The translations under genes were made by a program, and so were the position numbers. Below the pieces are notes generated by a model. That model saw only the letters and a list, made by a program, of their open reading frames with translations. It was not told where the DNA came from and made no database searches. Source: Gnetum montanum (lineage: Eukaryota; Streptophyta; Gnetopsida; Gnetales; Gnetaceae). From it: 44,332 bases of DNA. Where the stretch lies: positions 142,827 through 187,158 of the forward strand of contig MNCI01026985.1 of assembly GCA_015680685.1 (NCBI GenBank), given 5' to 3'. This document shows positions 1-10,371 of this stretch, one piece after another; positions within the stretch are counted from its first letter, which is position 1; every line of letters starts with the position of its first letter.

Positions 1-693
1 TAAGAAAATCTAATCTAGCCTAAGTGCGACGAGCAACCGATTCCTTGATCAACCGTACACATCTTGGACTTCGTGCACGACTGCCACTGGGACTACCAAG
101 CATAGGCCTAGGTACGCCACTGGGATTACCAAGCGTAGACCCCAAATATGCCATTGGGTTACCAAGCATAGATCCTAGCTACACCACTGGGCTACCAAGT
201 AGTCACACTTAAATGCTCGTAATCAAGTTGCACTCGTTCCGCTTCTAGGAGTTTAAGGGTGAGAGACTAATCGCGATGAGTACCCGATTCCTTGATTAGC
301 CATACACATCCGTAGATGCTCGTAATCAAGTCGTACTCACACCGCGCTATGAAAGCAATAAATAACATTAAATAAATAAACAAATAAATAAAATAAGTGA
401 ATGCTACAATGATGAAGTAATCTTGATATTTATTGTTGGTCATGTGCGTGTCCAAGTACGGCACACTCGAATAAAGACACCGTACAATTACATTTACCAC
501 ACTACGGGCAGACACGGGAAAAAATCTAACTCTGGAGGGATCAAACTGCCAAAGCTTCGCTACTCTAAAACTGAGATCCAAATGAGGGCGAGCCGCCTCT
601 TATTTATAGATATGGCGGCAGACTGCGATATCGTGGGGGATGTGATATTGCGGCGGACACGATATCGCGGCCTATGTGAATCGCGTCTCATCA
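1..693 (-). repeat. Element C 3' LTR (partial)
   Basis: Matches the LTR at 5482-6283 in the same orientation, clearest between 570-693 and 6160-6283. Both contain a TATA-like box read on the minus strand (about 600-609), GATATC-type palindromes and a short tandem repeat. The outer end lies before base 1. The LTR's 5' edge (TGATGAGAC on the minus strand) is at 693, where similarity to the other copy stops. The two copies differ by many substitutions and by tandem-repeat number, so the insertion is old. Confidence 0.8.
84..202. repeat. Minisatellite in element C LTR, about 34-bp period, four units
   Basis: The core CCACTGGGATTACCAAGC recurs near 84, 116, 150 and 184 with small variations. The other LTR copy (5815-5865) has about two degenerate units, so the array expanded or shrank after integration. 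In one forward frame it reads as a periodic L/I-G-L-P-S peptide, but there is no sign it is translated. Confidence 0.8.
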
Positions 694-2095
694 AGGAAGA
701 TAGAGAAAAAGAGACAACTGTAACGTTGATGAAATGGATGTCAAGATGGAAATGAAAAAAATAGAGTTGATTGCAAAATGTTAATGGAAAGAATTTAACT
801 AGTGCACCAAATAGGAATGCTAGTGGGTCCTCCCCAAAGCAGGCTCATGCCCTTAATGCCATAACAAACCCACATTCAAAGAGTCCCTAGGCTCTAGGAA
901 TGTCATTTGGAAACAAGATTTAAAGTCTTAACCAAAAGAATTTACCAAAAATAAAACAATGCATCCACCAAGATATGGACTACTAATACAACCGACAATG
1001 AGGTGATAAATGGGGAAAGAAGGATGGAAAGAAGAGAATGGAATGGAATCTCAAGAACGAGGTGGTGTACAACCCCTTGTGTGTTAATGGTTAACGTGAC
1101 TTAGTAGATCCCATTCCAACTCCGGCCTCAAAAAAACCACATTCAGTGACTTCACATTAATACATTTGGCCCATCCATCCACTTGAAGTAACACGAATGC
1201 ATCCCTCAAAGAGCCACCACCATTCTGACGAAACAAGGGAGGAAAAGGTAGAAAGCCAAGAAGGGCCTTGGTTAGAGGGAACATGTTTGTAGTTCCATAA
1301 CTAGTGCTTGTAGCCCAAATGATTATTTCATCTAAGGGGTGTGCTTTGAATCCTCACTTTTTTTTGTGTTTTTGCATGAGAACCACACCATGCAAAGACT
1401 TATTATTTTTATTTGCTCAGCTTCCCGATAATTGGGTAACGCCGAAATGGTAAGAAAACTCAAGAAGAAAACATCCAAGCACCCAAGAGAATGGCTAGCA
1501 CAAGAGCATCAAATCCCCTTGAAGCCACACCCTTTTCAATCCTTGAGTCCTTCCTTAGTTTGAGAAATACCCAGTCACCGATTCGTTGATAGTTCTTATT
1601 ATTGAGAAAGGTGATTGTACAGTTCCAAGCCAAGAGAAACCATAGAGATTTATGGATGCATGGATGATGTGGACTCATTTCATGCTATATCAAAAGAACC
1701 ATACCTTAGTATCAACATCATAACTTAAAGGTAAAAACCAAACATTAGTAACCAATAGAAAATAATTCATACTATCATTAATAGCACTTATTGGGTAACA
1801 AACTTAACAAAATGGACAAGACACACACATACACACACAAATAAAAGAAAAATTATAAACGATGTTGTAAAAAAAACAAGAAAATTTAAAGAAATTTGTA
1901 AAACAAAAATGTGCAAAACAAAAATGTGTAAAACAAAAACTTAAAAGAACTGAGGGCCTCAATTGATTAGCATAGGTGGCCATCTCCCCCATGACTGAAT
2001 TGAAAGGGAGAGATCTAAAACAATGAGTGTTTGTTTTAATTTTTTAGAAGTGTCCAACTTCTCCCAATTGATGTTTTTAGATTAAGGATTGGAAG
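694..2095 (-). other. Element C 3' untranslated region
   Basis: No conserved protein frame was found on either strand. Read on the minus strand, parts match the region after integrase in element B: 820-860 matches about 37300-37340 (a block around GGGGAGGACCCAC), and 1333-1402 matches the box at 36653-36715 and 36744-36820. This places it as the post-pol spacer of the family, joined here directly to protease. The AC-rich stretch at 1815-1930 is low complexity. Short frames at 1084-1284 and 1460-1678 have no support. Confidence 0.6.
1333..1402 (-). repeat. Conserved 3' UTR box, shared with element B
   Basis: Minus strand reads TTTGCATGGTGTGGTT, then an A-rich stretch, then GAGGATTCAAAGCACACCCC. 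Element B has two tandem units of the same box on the plus strand (36653-36715, 36744-36820). Conservation of a non-coding block between otherwise diverged copies suggests a cis-acting RNA or DNA role; the role is unknown. Confidence 0.6.
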
Positions 2096-2797
2096 TTAGT
2101 GACGCCCATATTCCAATGTATCTATGCTTTTGTTGTGGTTGCAAGTTGTTTCTCCAGTTAGTTCCATGCATATTGGTGGGTTGCTCTCTTGATTAGCTGT
2201 CAACCGCTGAGTGTTCTCTTGTTGTGTGGTTGCTACATACATGCACTTTTGTATGTTAACTTCCTGAGCACACTGGTTGCATGCAGGAGATGCTGAGCAT
2301 TCTTGTATGTCATCACCCTCTGTATCACTGTATGTGATGCATAAAACTTTCTTCTTCTCAATCTTTCCATAAATGTTTTCCTTAGATATTTCCAAGGAAA
2401 GATTGCGGATTCCTAGCCATGCGTTCACGGTACTTAGCCATGCCCTTCCCATTATAATTGGGAAGTCCCCCTCATTATTGTTGACTTCTATCACTAGGAA
2501 ATCAGTTGGGTATGACCAACCGCACACAGTGGTAACAATATCCTCCACAAGTCCCAAAGGGACAATGATTGACTGGTTAACCAACTCTAATTGAATATTT
2601 CTCTTCTTGAGTGGAGGTAGGTTCCAGGCTTTATACATTTCTTGTGATATTAAGTTGACTTTGGAACCTGAGTTAAGAAGAGCCTTATGTGGTTCATTCC
2701 TAGCAACTTGGAGGTAGATTAAGGAACTTCCAAGATTAGAGAATTTCCTGGGAAGGTGGCCCATCTTTATCCAGTCAATGACGGTATGTGTTAACAT
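2096..2797 (-). pseudogene. Element C aspartic protease region
   Basis: An open frame of 233 codons aligns over its length with element A's protease (43384-44037) and element B's (32480-32960). The retropepsin active-site segment reads LLNSGSKVNLIS; the family expects D at the N, so the catalytic aspartate appears lost. The flap region and the IIMGRAWLS strand (family: hhhGRxWL) are visible near residues 113-122. The tail has the family's CNQC-type cysteines and ends where pol should begin; no RT follows. The role would be processing of the gag polyprotein. The frame is open, but the active-site change argues this copy is inactive unless it arose only recently. Confidence 0.75.
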
Positions 2798-2881
2798 AAC
2801 CGTATGCGTTGAGCTCTATTGTTGGTTTGAAGGGAGCTCCGAAGCCTTACTTGATGGAGGAGTGGTCATAAACTCAACCGC

Positions 2882-3745
2882 TTATGGTTGTGAGAGCTTG
2901 TTTGGATTGTTGTCTCTAAATAAAGGTCTTCTCTTTGTACGATTGTTAGAACCAGCAGTGGGTTGAAGTTTTACAGCTCTCGTAGCATTACGTTGCTGCG
3001 GTTGACTGGGAACTTCCCCTTGCATCATTGGAGCGGGTGGTAGTGGAAATATTGGTGTAAGAGTGGCGGATGGATTTAGAGGATGGTATGCATGTGATGT
3101 GTCTCTTCTAGGAGAGGGAGTCCTAAAATACTCCTGAACTTGGTAGTGACGTTGTGGGGTTACGTCACCCATAGTGTCACTTGGAGAAACCAGTTGCTGC
3201 ACGTAATAGACATACGGGTTTGGTTGCCAGTAAGGGTATTGTTGCCTAGGCGGTGGCATCCCCCATGACTATGGGTATTGCCACTGCTGGTGTTGCTCAA
3301 TAGGTTGTGGCAGAGTTCCACTCGGATAATATGTTAACAGTTGGTGGAACTGCCTTGGGTTACCTTGGGGATAAGGTAACCTTCGGGGTGCTTGCCATTT
3401 GTTAATTCTTGGGTTAAGTGCATACACCCTAGACTCTTGAAAATGTGAGATTATTTGGAAACATCCCTTAGGATGGTCATATTGGTAGATCTCACATCCA
3501 CTGTCATTGTCTATATCTGAATCCACAACCTCATCAGTGATAGTCATTTTTTCCTTACCCTTATTATGTGCATGGTCTGAATCTCTCTGCTTTTTCTTAT
3601 CATGGTCACTACTTCGCTTCTTAGACTCCTCTACGATTTTTAAAATTCCTTCGAATATACTATCTAAGGAGTCCCACATTTGATCTACCTTGGCTAACAC
3701 TTTGGTTGTTAACTTTTGAAGTGGCAAGGTTTTTCTATTCACCAA
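2882..3745 (-). pseudogene. Element C gag, C-terminal half
   Basis: Two frames (3745-3269, then 3259-2882) cover the C-terminal gag of this family. The first has the conserved KVDQMWDSL segment, a Lys/Asp/Ser-rich charged stretch and the QYDHPKGC box, which is CQYEHPKGC in element A and CQYEHSKGS in B, so one cysteine is replaced by Tyr here. The second is rich in Pro, Gln and Tyr. A stop and frame change at 3260-3268 separate them. There is no classical CCHC zinc knuckle; the short Cys/His box may be a remnant, which is inference. The protease frame follows after about 85 bases. Confidence 0.65.
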
Positions 3746-5335
3746 CTCTTCGAGTGGTGATTCATCCTCTTCCTCACAGAATCTTACTTCCCTTTTTCAG
3801 AGGGAAGGATCGCGGTTATACTCTTCTGCGCTTTCTCTTTTCCGTAGCTCTTCTTCTTCCTTAGCTACTTGCTCTAACAATCTATGAACTTCATGGGACC
3901 TAAGTTCAGATAATCTCCCTTGGGCATATGTTCCAAGGGTTCTCTTGGTTTCATGTCTTATCCCATCTACGAGATGGCGTAGTTGATCTCATTAAGCGTA
4001 ATCATGGCCCAGGCAGCGATGTAGCAATGCATAATATCAGCCCATGGAAGCATCCAGAGGTTTGTGATTACCCTACTTCCATCCTTGGATCTACTTCTAC
4101 AAGTTGGACACTTTGGAGTACGTTTGGTATTTATCGTTAAATAGTTCTAGCATCATACTCCATTGTCTAATGGATTCCGGTTCTAAGGACTGGTACCAAC
4201 TTTCTACTTTTTTTATGAGTGTCCTGGGAAACAACTTTATCTTTTGCCACTCATTATCAATATTTTGCAAGGCATAGGCATCGTGGAATTCCTATAAGTG
4301 GTTTTGTGGATCAACATTATATCCTCCCTCAAACCATGGGATATTATTCATGTCTAGTCTCTTGATCTGACTATCTTTTTGGTGCCTTGTAGGTATTCTA
4401 ACTGCCTCCGTAATGTCTAACATACTCCAGGTTGTTAGTAGGGGTTCTTCATTTTCATTCCTTTCATGGCATCTATGATGCCTATGCGGTTCCCTACTCT
4501 CCCTTCTTCCATGTCGTGATTCTCTCGAATGCCCTCGTCCTTGCTCTCGACTCTCTCATCGAGGGTTCTCATCTTGCTTACCCTTATCCTCACGATTGTG
4601 CTCCTTGTGACTGCATCGTGATGTGGAAGGAGAGGGTGAATGGTGCGATGAATGGGAAGAGGAAGGAGAACCATCATCCTGATGATGCTTCTGATCTTCC
4701 CTTCGGTGGTTACAGCCTCGATCATGATGACGATCAGAATGCTTGCCCTTATCTTGTGTTTGTGTTCCCTCATTGAACACATGGTCTTTGTGGGGATTAA
4801 AACCAGGGTTGTGTATCGTGGAGTGCAGGTTCTGATACATAACATCCTCACCATCATTAGGAGGGGGAACATCATTTTGTGGAGAACTTAGTGAAATAGG
4901 TTCACCACCCTTAATTTTTCTTATTATAGGCGAAGCATTATGGGGTCCTTTGCCCTTCAACGATGTATGGTAGCTCTCCTGCCGCGAGTCTCGTTGACAT
5001 TGCACCTCTATGGGATGGTAGTCCCTCATGTTGTAATCGCATGCAGCGTACTCAGCGTATAATTGTGACATGCCAATTTATGCAAGGACATGAAGGAGCA
5101 TGTTGGGGGCAGCTTTGTCTACAGGCAACACTATGTTACCCTCCAAGTCTCTCCATCACAGTTCTTCATCTTGATGGAAGGCAAAGGTAAAGTTGGGTAT
5201 ATATTCATCATGATGAATATATACCACACTAAATTGTTGAGGAACTGGCGGTCCTTGGTTATGTATATTGTGCCACCAACTGTCTCTAGTGTTGGTCCTA
5301 GGTGATGAAGTGCTTTTGTGTGGAGAAGAAGACAT
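3746..5335 (-). pseudogene. Element C gag, N-terminal half and capsid core
   Basis: Start chosen at 5335 (MSSSPHK) because elements A and B begin their gag with the same MSS after the PBS. About 40 residues on is the family signature VVYIHHDEYIPNFTF, then FHQDEEL. A low-complexity His/Asp/Ser/Lys-rich segment follows (5071-4556). The capsid core lies near 4360-4120: MNNIPWFEGGYNVDPQNHL, later SWYQSLEPESIR and a LELFNDKYQ segment, typical of the retrotransposon gag domain. Several stops and frame shifts break the reading. The product would be the structural protein of the virus-like particle. Identification rests on alignment with elements A and B in the same window. Confidence 0.68.
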
Positions 5336-5461
5336 CTTAGTTTGGTTCGGTGTGCTATTGATCATTGTTTAAATTTTCTTCTAATTAATCCTAAGGATTC
5401 GTTTAAGCTTCCCAACGATGTGGATGATTTCCTATGTTCTACTTAGTGGACAAACAACTTA

Positions 5462-5480
5462 GTCCCCAGCAATGGCACCA
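5462..5480 (-). promoter_or_regulatory. Element C primer-binding site (tRNA-Asp type)
   Basis: Minus strand reads TGGTGCCATTGCTGGGGAC two bases after the LTR end (TCATCA). This is close to the sequence complementary to the 3' end of plant tRNA-Asp, the primer type used by Athila-group elements. Elements A and B carry variants at 6680 and 29872. Confidence 0.8.
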
Positions 5481-5481
5481 A

Positions 5482-6283
5482 TGATGAGTGGCGAGGTATC
5501 CCTACACTCAACCATACAAATACGAGCGTTACATGTGCGATCCATTTGAACTCCGTAGACTAAGTGCCTACACACCTTATGGAACACCTAAGGTTAATCA
5601 ATCATTGTCCTCCCAAGCTTACTTATATTTCTCACGGTTGTATGGTTAAGTAAGCTTGAGGCATGTGATTTTTATATTTTTTATGTTTTATCGCCTATGC
5701 TAAGACAGGAAAGGGGTGTAGAGACTAAGTAACTAACTTTAACTAACTAAGCCTTAATCATCCTAGCATCAGTATCCATTCCCACTTGCCATTTCACACC
5801 CTGAACTAATGCAATGCTACTGGGATTACCAAATGCTATTCATTATTGGGATTACCAAGCGTAACGCACATGCTCGAAGCGATCGTACTGAATGTACTTA
5901 ACTATGAGAGTTGACGGTTGAGAGAGATTAAGTCCTTAAGAAAGCATTTAAACAATTATCAATAATTAAAGTCCTATTTAGCTTAGTCCATGCACTACAA
6001 GGTTTATCCAAAAGTTCATCTTTATTTCCGTACACAATTGTGTGCTCAGGTACAGAATTGCGTGCTCAGGTTCACTTTGGGACTCCTACTGCAGGCACAT
6101 GAAAATTATTCTAACTCTGGAATGGAAAAATGGCAAGAGTTTGGCTAAGGTCTAGATTTAGATGGAAAAACAAGGGAGAGCCACCTCTTATTTATAGAAC
6201 TGGCGACAGGCTATGATATCGTATACGCGATATCGTAGGGAAGGACGTGATATCGCGGCCCATGCGATATCGCGTCCCATCAA
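5482..6283 (-). repeat. Element C 5' LTR
   Basis: An 802-bp LTR, minus orientation, bounded by TGATGGG (at 6283) and TCATCA (at 5482-5487) and followed by the PBS. It carries a TATA-like box near 6187-6197 and palindromes upstream of it. It shares only short terminal motifs and the promoter-box layout with LTRs of elements A and B, so C is a related but distinct family. It abuts element A's LTR on the right. Confidence 0.8.
6187..6283 (-). promoter_or_regulatory. Element C LTR promoter with GATATC palindromes
   Basis: On the minus strand a TATA-like TATAAATAAGAGG is preceded, within about 90 bp, by four GATATC sites, several within the larger palindrome GCGATATCGC. The left LTR keeps the arrangement (600-693) with some sites degraded. 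Position just upstream of the TATA box suggests binding sites for a dimeric factor; this is inference. Confidence 0.5.
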
Positions 6284-6678
6284 TACGTGTAATGCTTGGT
6301 AGCTTAGAAATGATTAGCATTTGATAGCCCAACAGTGTTTGCACAATGTTTAGGATGTGTTCGGGAAGTGGGAACGACTACTTATGTTAGGCTAGACTAG
6401 AATATAGTTTACTTAGTCATTAATCACTCTTACTTTTATTCTTGTTCTAGGTGAGTAATTCCATAAAAACACAAAATAATAAAAATCTTATGCCTCATTC
6501 ACACTTAACCGTACAATTGCATTCCACAAGTGGGACTGGGAAGACAACAAATGAACAACACACACACACTTTTTAGCTCTAGCATACTTAGTAACTATAG
6601 TTTGCGAAATTCGATTGGATCACACGTGAACGCTTATGATTCGTATGGTTAGGCGTAGGGGTACCTTGTCACTCATCA
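6284..6678 (+). repeat. Element A 5' LTR, 3' portion
   Basis: Aligns with the last 350 bp or so of element B's LTR (about 41630-41985), including a segment near CACACGTGAACGC and GATTCGTATGGTTAGGC, and ends CTCATCA just before the PBS. Its left part is separated by insertion of element C and should lie beyond the left edge of the window. Confidence 0.7.
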
Positions 6679-6679
6679 T

Positions 6680-6698
6680 TGGTACCGTTTTCAGGGAC
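6680..6698 (+). promoter_or_regulatory. Element A primer-binding site (tRNA-Asp type)
   Basis: TGGTACCGTTTTCAGGGAC follows the LTR end by one base. It is a mutated version of the tRNA-Asp complementary sequence seen more cleanly in elements B and C. Confidence 0.7.
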
Positions 6699-6835
6699 TG
6701 TAGTTCTTTGTGTGCTATCTAAATCTAGTGAAACTTAGTAACCTTGTTGTTCGAACCCCAAGAGTTAAATCGTACGAAAACAAAAATTATTATCATCAAA
6801 TTAAATCTCAACTGCACACTATTTATTAACACAAA

Positions 6836-7788
6836 ATGTCTTCTTCTCAAAGGAGTCCATCTCCACCCAGGGTAGTTTAGGTGCCTCAACAATACCGAGT
6901 GGTATATGCTTATCCCAATGAGTATGTACTAGACTTTACCTTCATCTTGCATCAAGATGAACTGATGCGGTGGCACGATATGGAAGGTAACATTGTGTTT
7001 CCACCTAATCGTTCTGTTCTAGCTATGCTCACACGACACGGGCTTCAACATCTCCATGGAAAATACAAGATGTGAGATCCTGACTCAAGGGATTATCATC
7101 CCACTGAAGTGCAAAGATTAATGGATCAACAGCTGGAGCACTAGCACTAGCTTGTGAAGGGAAAGGGGTCAAATATCTTTCCACCTCCACTAGGCCCAAT
7201 TGATGAAGACAACCATTTCTTTAGTGATTCTCCTCTCTTTGACATTGTTCAAGAAGCCCTCAACTAGAATGTACAATCCACAATCCATAATCTAGGTTTT
7301 GTTCAAAATGGATCCAATGACAAAAATGGATCTGGAGAAGCAAGTTAAGAAAAGGGGGACAAAGGAGATCATGATTACAATCATGGTCGCAAGCATCGAT
7401 GAAAGGGTGATAAGCGTTAGCATGAAGCAAGTTTCCCTTCTTCTTTCCCTTCATCATTATCGTCTTCTTCTTCATTTGGTTCAGATCATGGCCAAAAAAG
7501 AAATAATTATGATGGAGGTGACCGATGGGACTAGAACAATAGAAGGGATCGTCAGAACAGTCATGACCAAAGACATGGGAAATCCAGAGAGGCCGCCATC
7601 AAGAAAAAAGGACCAATAGAGAACATCATAAGCACCACCACCATGGCCTTGATGAACTTCTACTTGCTACTCAGGGCATGTTGAATATTATAGAGGCTGT
7701 CAGGATTCCAGCAAGGCATGTGAGGGACAATAGAATAAAGAGGGTGGACATGAACAACATCCCTTGGTTCAAGGGAGGATATCATGCT
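6836..7788 (+). pseudogene. Element A gag, 5' part (interrupted by element B)
   Basis: Start at 6836 (MSSSQRSPSPP), 138 bp after the PBS, as in C and B. The signature VVYAYPNEYVLDFTF and LHQDELMRWHDME follow. Then comes a Lys/His/Asp/Ser-rich low-complexity stretch with many stops. The conserved MNNIPWFKGGY of the capsid core lies at 7750-7783, where element B interrupts the codon series; the reading continues at 41986. Frame changes occur before 7750. Joined across B, the phase is kept exactly. Confidence 0.72.
7784..7788 (+). repeat. Target-site duplication of element B, left copy
   Basis: ATGCT immediately precedes the TGATGAAG start of B's LTR; the identical ATGCT follows B's 3' LTR at 41986-41990. 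Five bp is the usual size for Ty3/gypsy integration. Confidence 0.9.
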
Positions 7789-8622
7789 TGATGAAGTGTC
7801 ATTAAGTCATGCGTTGACTGGGCCGTGTCCATGCGGGCCCGTTGACGTAGCCTTCCTACATCGATGTGGCCCCATTTACACAGCCGCCTATCTTGGCCTA
7901 TAAATAAGAGGACCTTCCACCTCATTGAGGCATGTTTCAGTTAGTTGTAGTGAAGCTCTTGTAGTTTGTTCCCACATGAGATAGAATATTTTCCAAGTGC
8001 CCGCAATAGGTGTAAGAAAAGTGATCGGCTCTTTATTCGAGCATTGATGTATCTGAGCCCATTAGCGTGACGACAATAAAGATGAACTATTCAAGTATTC
8101 CTTGCAACATTTGGACTTAGCTATTTTATGCATTCAGTAGTTTAAGATATTTATGCTTTGTTAGTTACATGTTAATTACTTAAATTTATGTTATTATTAT
8201 TTTAATCGCTATTGTTCATTCATGGTTCGTAAAGGCCATAAGTACGACCATCTCGAACGTAAATCGAACACTTGGTAAACCCAGTGATGCTTAACATCTC
8301 GTAACCTAGAAGTGTTAGGAGATGCTCAGAACGTGCTCGAAAGATGGGACTGGATACTTATGCTAGGAATAGTTAGAATACAAGTTAGGATAATTATAGA
8401 TTAGATAATAGTTTATTCATTACTTTCCATACCTTAAATTAGCCACTAAAAGATATGCAAAAAGGTATAAAAATCGTTAGCCTTAATTTCACTTAACCCT
8501 CGTAAACGGAACATCACAAGTGAGATTAGGAAGACAATGACTGCTCTAACCCAAGGTTTCACTAGTTAGAGTCTGGTGTATGTTAAGTGCTTACAGTCTA
8601 CGAGATTCGACCAGGTCACATG
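7789..8622 (+). repeat. Element B 5' LTR, first part
   Basis: Matches 41091-41936 of the 3' LTR. A TATA-like box CTATAAATAAGAGG lies at 7899-7912. The LTR is cut at 8622 by element D and resumes at 29814. The 5' and 3' copies differ in the segment upstream of the TATA box, where the 3' copy has extra sequence around 41125-41160. Confidence 0.88.
7898..7912 (+). promoter_or_regulatory. TATA-like box of element B LTR
   Basis: CCTATAAATAAGAGG; the same sequence occurs in the 3' LTR near 41208-41222 and on the minus strand in element C's LTRs. It lies about 110 bp from the LTR start. Confidence 0.6.
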
Positions 8623-8961
8623 TGAAACACCCTAAAAAATGTGAGGTCATTCTTGCTTCACCAAGACTACCAACTCGCGCAACACTACAGCAGTTCTTCA
8701 AGAGGAGAACGTTCTGAGTTTAGGCTGGCCAATTCAAAAAAATTTCTACTTTGGGCATGGATAAGCTCTACTTCATCCTGCCTATTCACAAAAGTAGCCT
8801 GCCAACCAACAGCCTACTCAGAAATGGCACACGGAGTTGGCAGCAGCACTCTGGATGCACAAAAAATAGTTCGGCAAGTTTTCTAAGTCACGAAGTCTGC
8901 TACACTATGCTACGCCTCGCTATGTAGCATAGCAAGCTTCATAAGATGATGGTAGAATGAA

Positions 8962-8995
8962 GTGCTACGCTACGCTACAACACATAGCGTAGCAC
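8962..8995. repeat. Inverted repeat in element D U3
   Basis: GTGCTACGCTA (8962-8972) and its exact reverse complement TAGCGTAGCAC (8985-8995) enclose a 12-base loop. The 3' LTR keeps the stem at 28476-28486 and 28499-28509. Confidence 0.75.
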
Positions 8996-9241
8996 GGCGA
9001 CAACTTCACTGCCACTCCCTTTGCCCGATTTCAAGTTCTACAATGATGTCCTTTTCCATCAGGAAGCGGCAGACCATGTCTGCTACTATGCTACGCTGAG
9101 CTACATGGTGTACCGAAGCGTAGCAATCCTGCAGAAGAGACAGAAGGCAGTTCGAAGGGTAGAGTTAGCAGAGTTTGTAAGACTTGCATCATAGGAGACA
9201 AAGTTCGCAAATCGGTAGAAATTTCATGACTAAGACAAGTT

Positions 9242-9261
9242 GCTACGCTATGTAGCGTAGC
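9242..9261. repeat. Palindrome in element D U3
   Basis: GCTACGCTA-TG-TAGCGTAGC, nine-base arms with a two-base centre, conserved at 28756-28775 in the other LTR and followed in both by further TAGC repeats. Confidence 0.75.
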
Positions 9262-9587
9262 ATAGCATAGCAAGCATGCAACACACATGTAGCAGAACGC
9301 GCGACAAGGTGATGCATTACACCAAGCATGCTACGCTACAAAGCACAGCAAGGCATGCGGGTGGTTGTGTGACATCAATGCACTTCACCTAATCGGACCG
9401 TTGGCACACATCTCCAGACGCCAACGGCACAATTACGGCGTGGCAAGCTCGCAGTTATTATAGGACAGGTTCGCATCACAACGGTCTTATAGGTCCAACG
9501 GTCATACATGGCACGAGTCGCGCCAGCAAGACAATGAAAACCTGAGGCACATAGCATCCAAACTACCCCTTTCGCATACCCTCAGTC

Positions 9588-9600
9588 CTATAAATACCCC
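9588..9600 (+). promoter_or_regulatory. TATA-like box of element D LTR
   Basis: CTATAAATACCCC, conserved in the 3' LTR at 29078-29090; a C-rich tail after TATAAATA is typical of plant core promoters. Transcription would begin near 9620. Confidence 0.6.
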
Positions 9601-10371
9601 GACAAACAGCATGCAAAGAGGTCCGCATTTTAAAAAAATGCTGGTAATTTCTAAAGAGTTCACATTTTCTTGAAGCAAACAACTTTCAAGGGGTGGGAAC
9701 TTTTTGAATTCTAAAAAAACTTCTCCTCTCTCTAGCATTGTAACATCAAAGTTATCTATTTGACAATACAAACAGTGAGCCTTTTTCAACTGGTGTTTTG
9801 TCCCGTATCCATTCTACCACCTTGGTAGAATCCCGCATTGTTAGTACCCAAGTCCACGTCCAAGCATATAGCCCTTTTTTCTCGACACGTCCCAGTTACT
9901 CTCGGGATTTTTGCACTCTGTCACGCTGTGAAAATAAATTGTATCCACCCTGACAAAGCAAACTTGTAGCTTCAGAGTGGTGCATGTTTCTAACTACACT
10001 TTACTTTTTTTCTTGCTTGTTGTCTCATTTTGCATTATTTTTCTGTTTTATTCACCTTCAAGCATTACTTCGCATTATTGTCGCATTTTACACTGTTTCC
10101 CTTCTGCTTTATTGACTTTCAAGCATTATTTCACATTTCACATTATTTATGTTGCAAAAGGCTATATAGACACCGATGTAAGTCCCTATCTGACCAACCA
10201 GACTGTTCAGGGCACCCTGTGTCCGCACACACCCAGCACGGCCCTCCCGCGGGTATGGGGTCGAAACTATCGTGCCCGCCAACCCCCCAGTATTTTTCAG
10301 CCGTTGACATTTTCGATCGCTATAGTTTTCTAATGCTAGAAGGAGGGTCTTTTGGTACCTTTTCCGTGTGT

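Larger units (their letters stand above)
1..6283 (-). mobile_element. Element C: gag-protease-only Athila-like LTR retrotransposon, antisense, 3' LTR cut by the window edge
   Basis: Two copies of one LTR (1-693 and 5482-6283) flank an internal region that reads on the minus strand as PBS, gag, protease and a 3' untranslated region. No RT, RNase H or integrase is present: the sequence passes from the protease frame (ends 2096) into DNA matching element B's post-integrase region. The LTR is bounded by TGATG and TCATCA. The right end abuts the later part of element A's LTR at 6284, so C is inserted in A's 5' LTR; the other flank lies outside the window and no target duplication can be checked. 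C looks like a deletion derivative needing proteins from a complete relative. No purine tract is visible next to the left LTR at 694; the minus strand there is pyrimidine-rich, which is odd. Confidence 0.82.
8623..10324 (+). repeat. Element D 5' LTR
   Basis: Pairs with 28135-29813 along its whole length with frequent substitutions and at least one 25-bp-scale indel (near 9425-9450). It contains a TATA-like box at 9588-9600, hairpin-forming TAGCGTAGC arrays upstream, and a tandem pair of about 61-bp units at 10041-10136 in the downstream part. Short frames reported here are not genes. Confidence 0.88.

Noticed and set aside
24-212. Forward frame with repeated LGLPS
   Set aside because: Produced by the LTR minisatellite; opposite to the element's coding strand and without a conserved partner in the other LTR.
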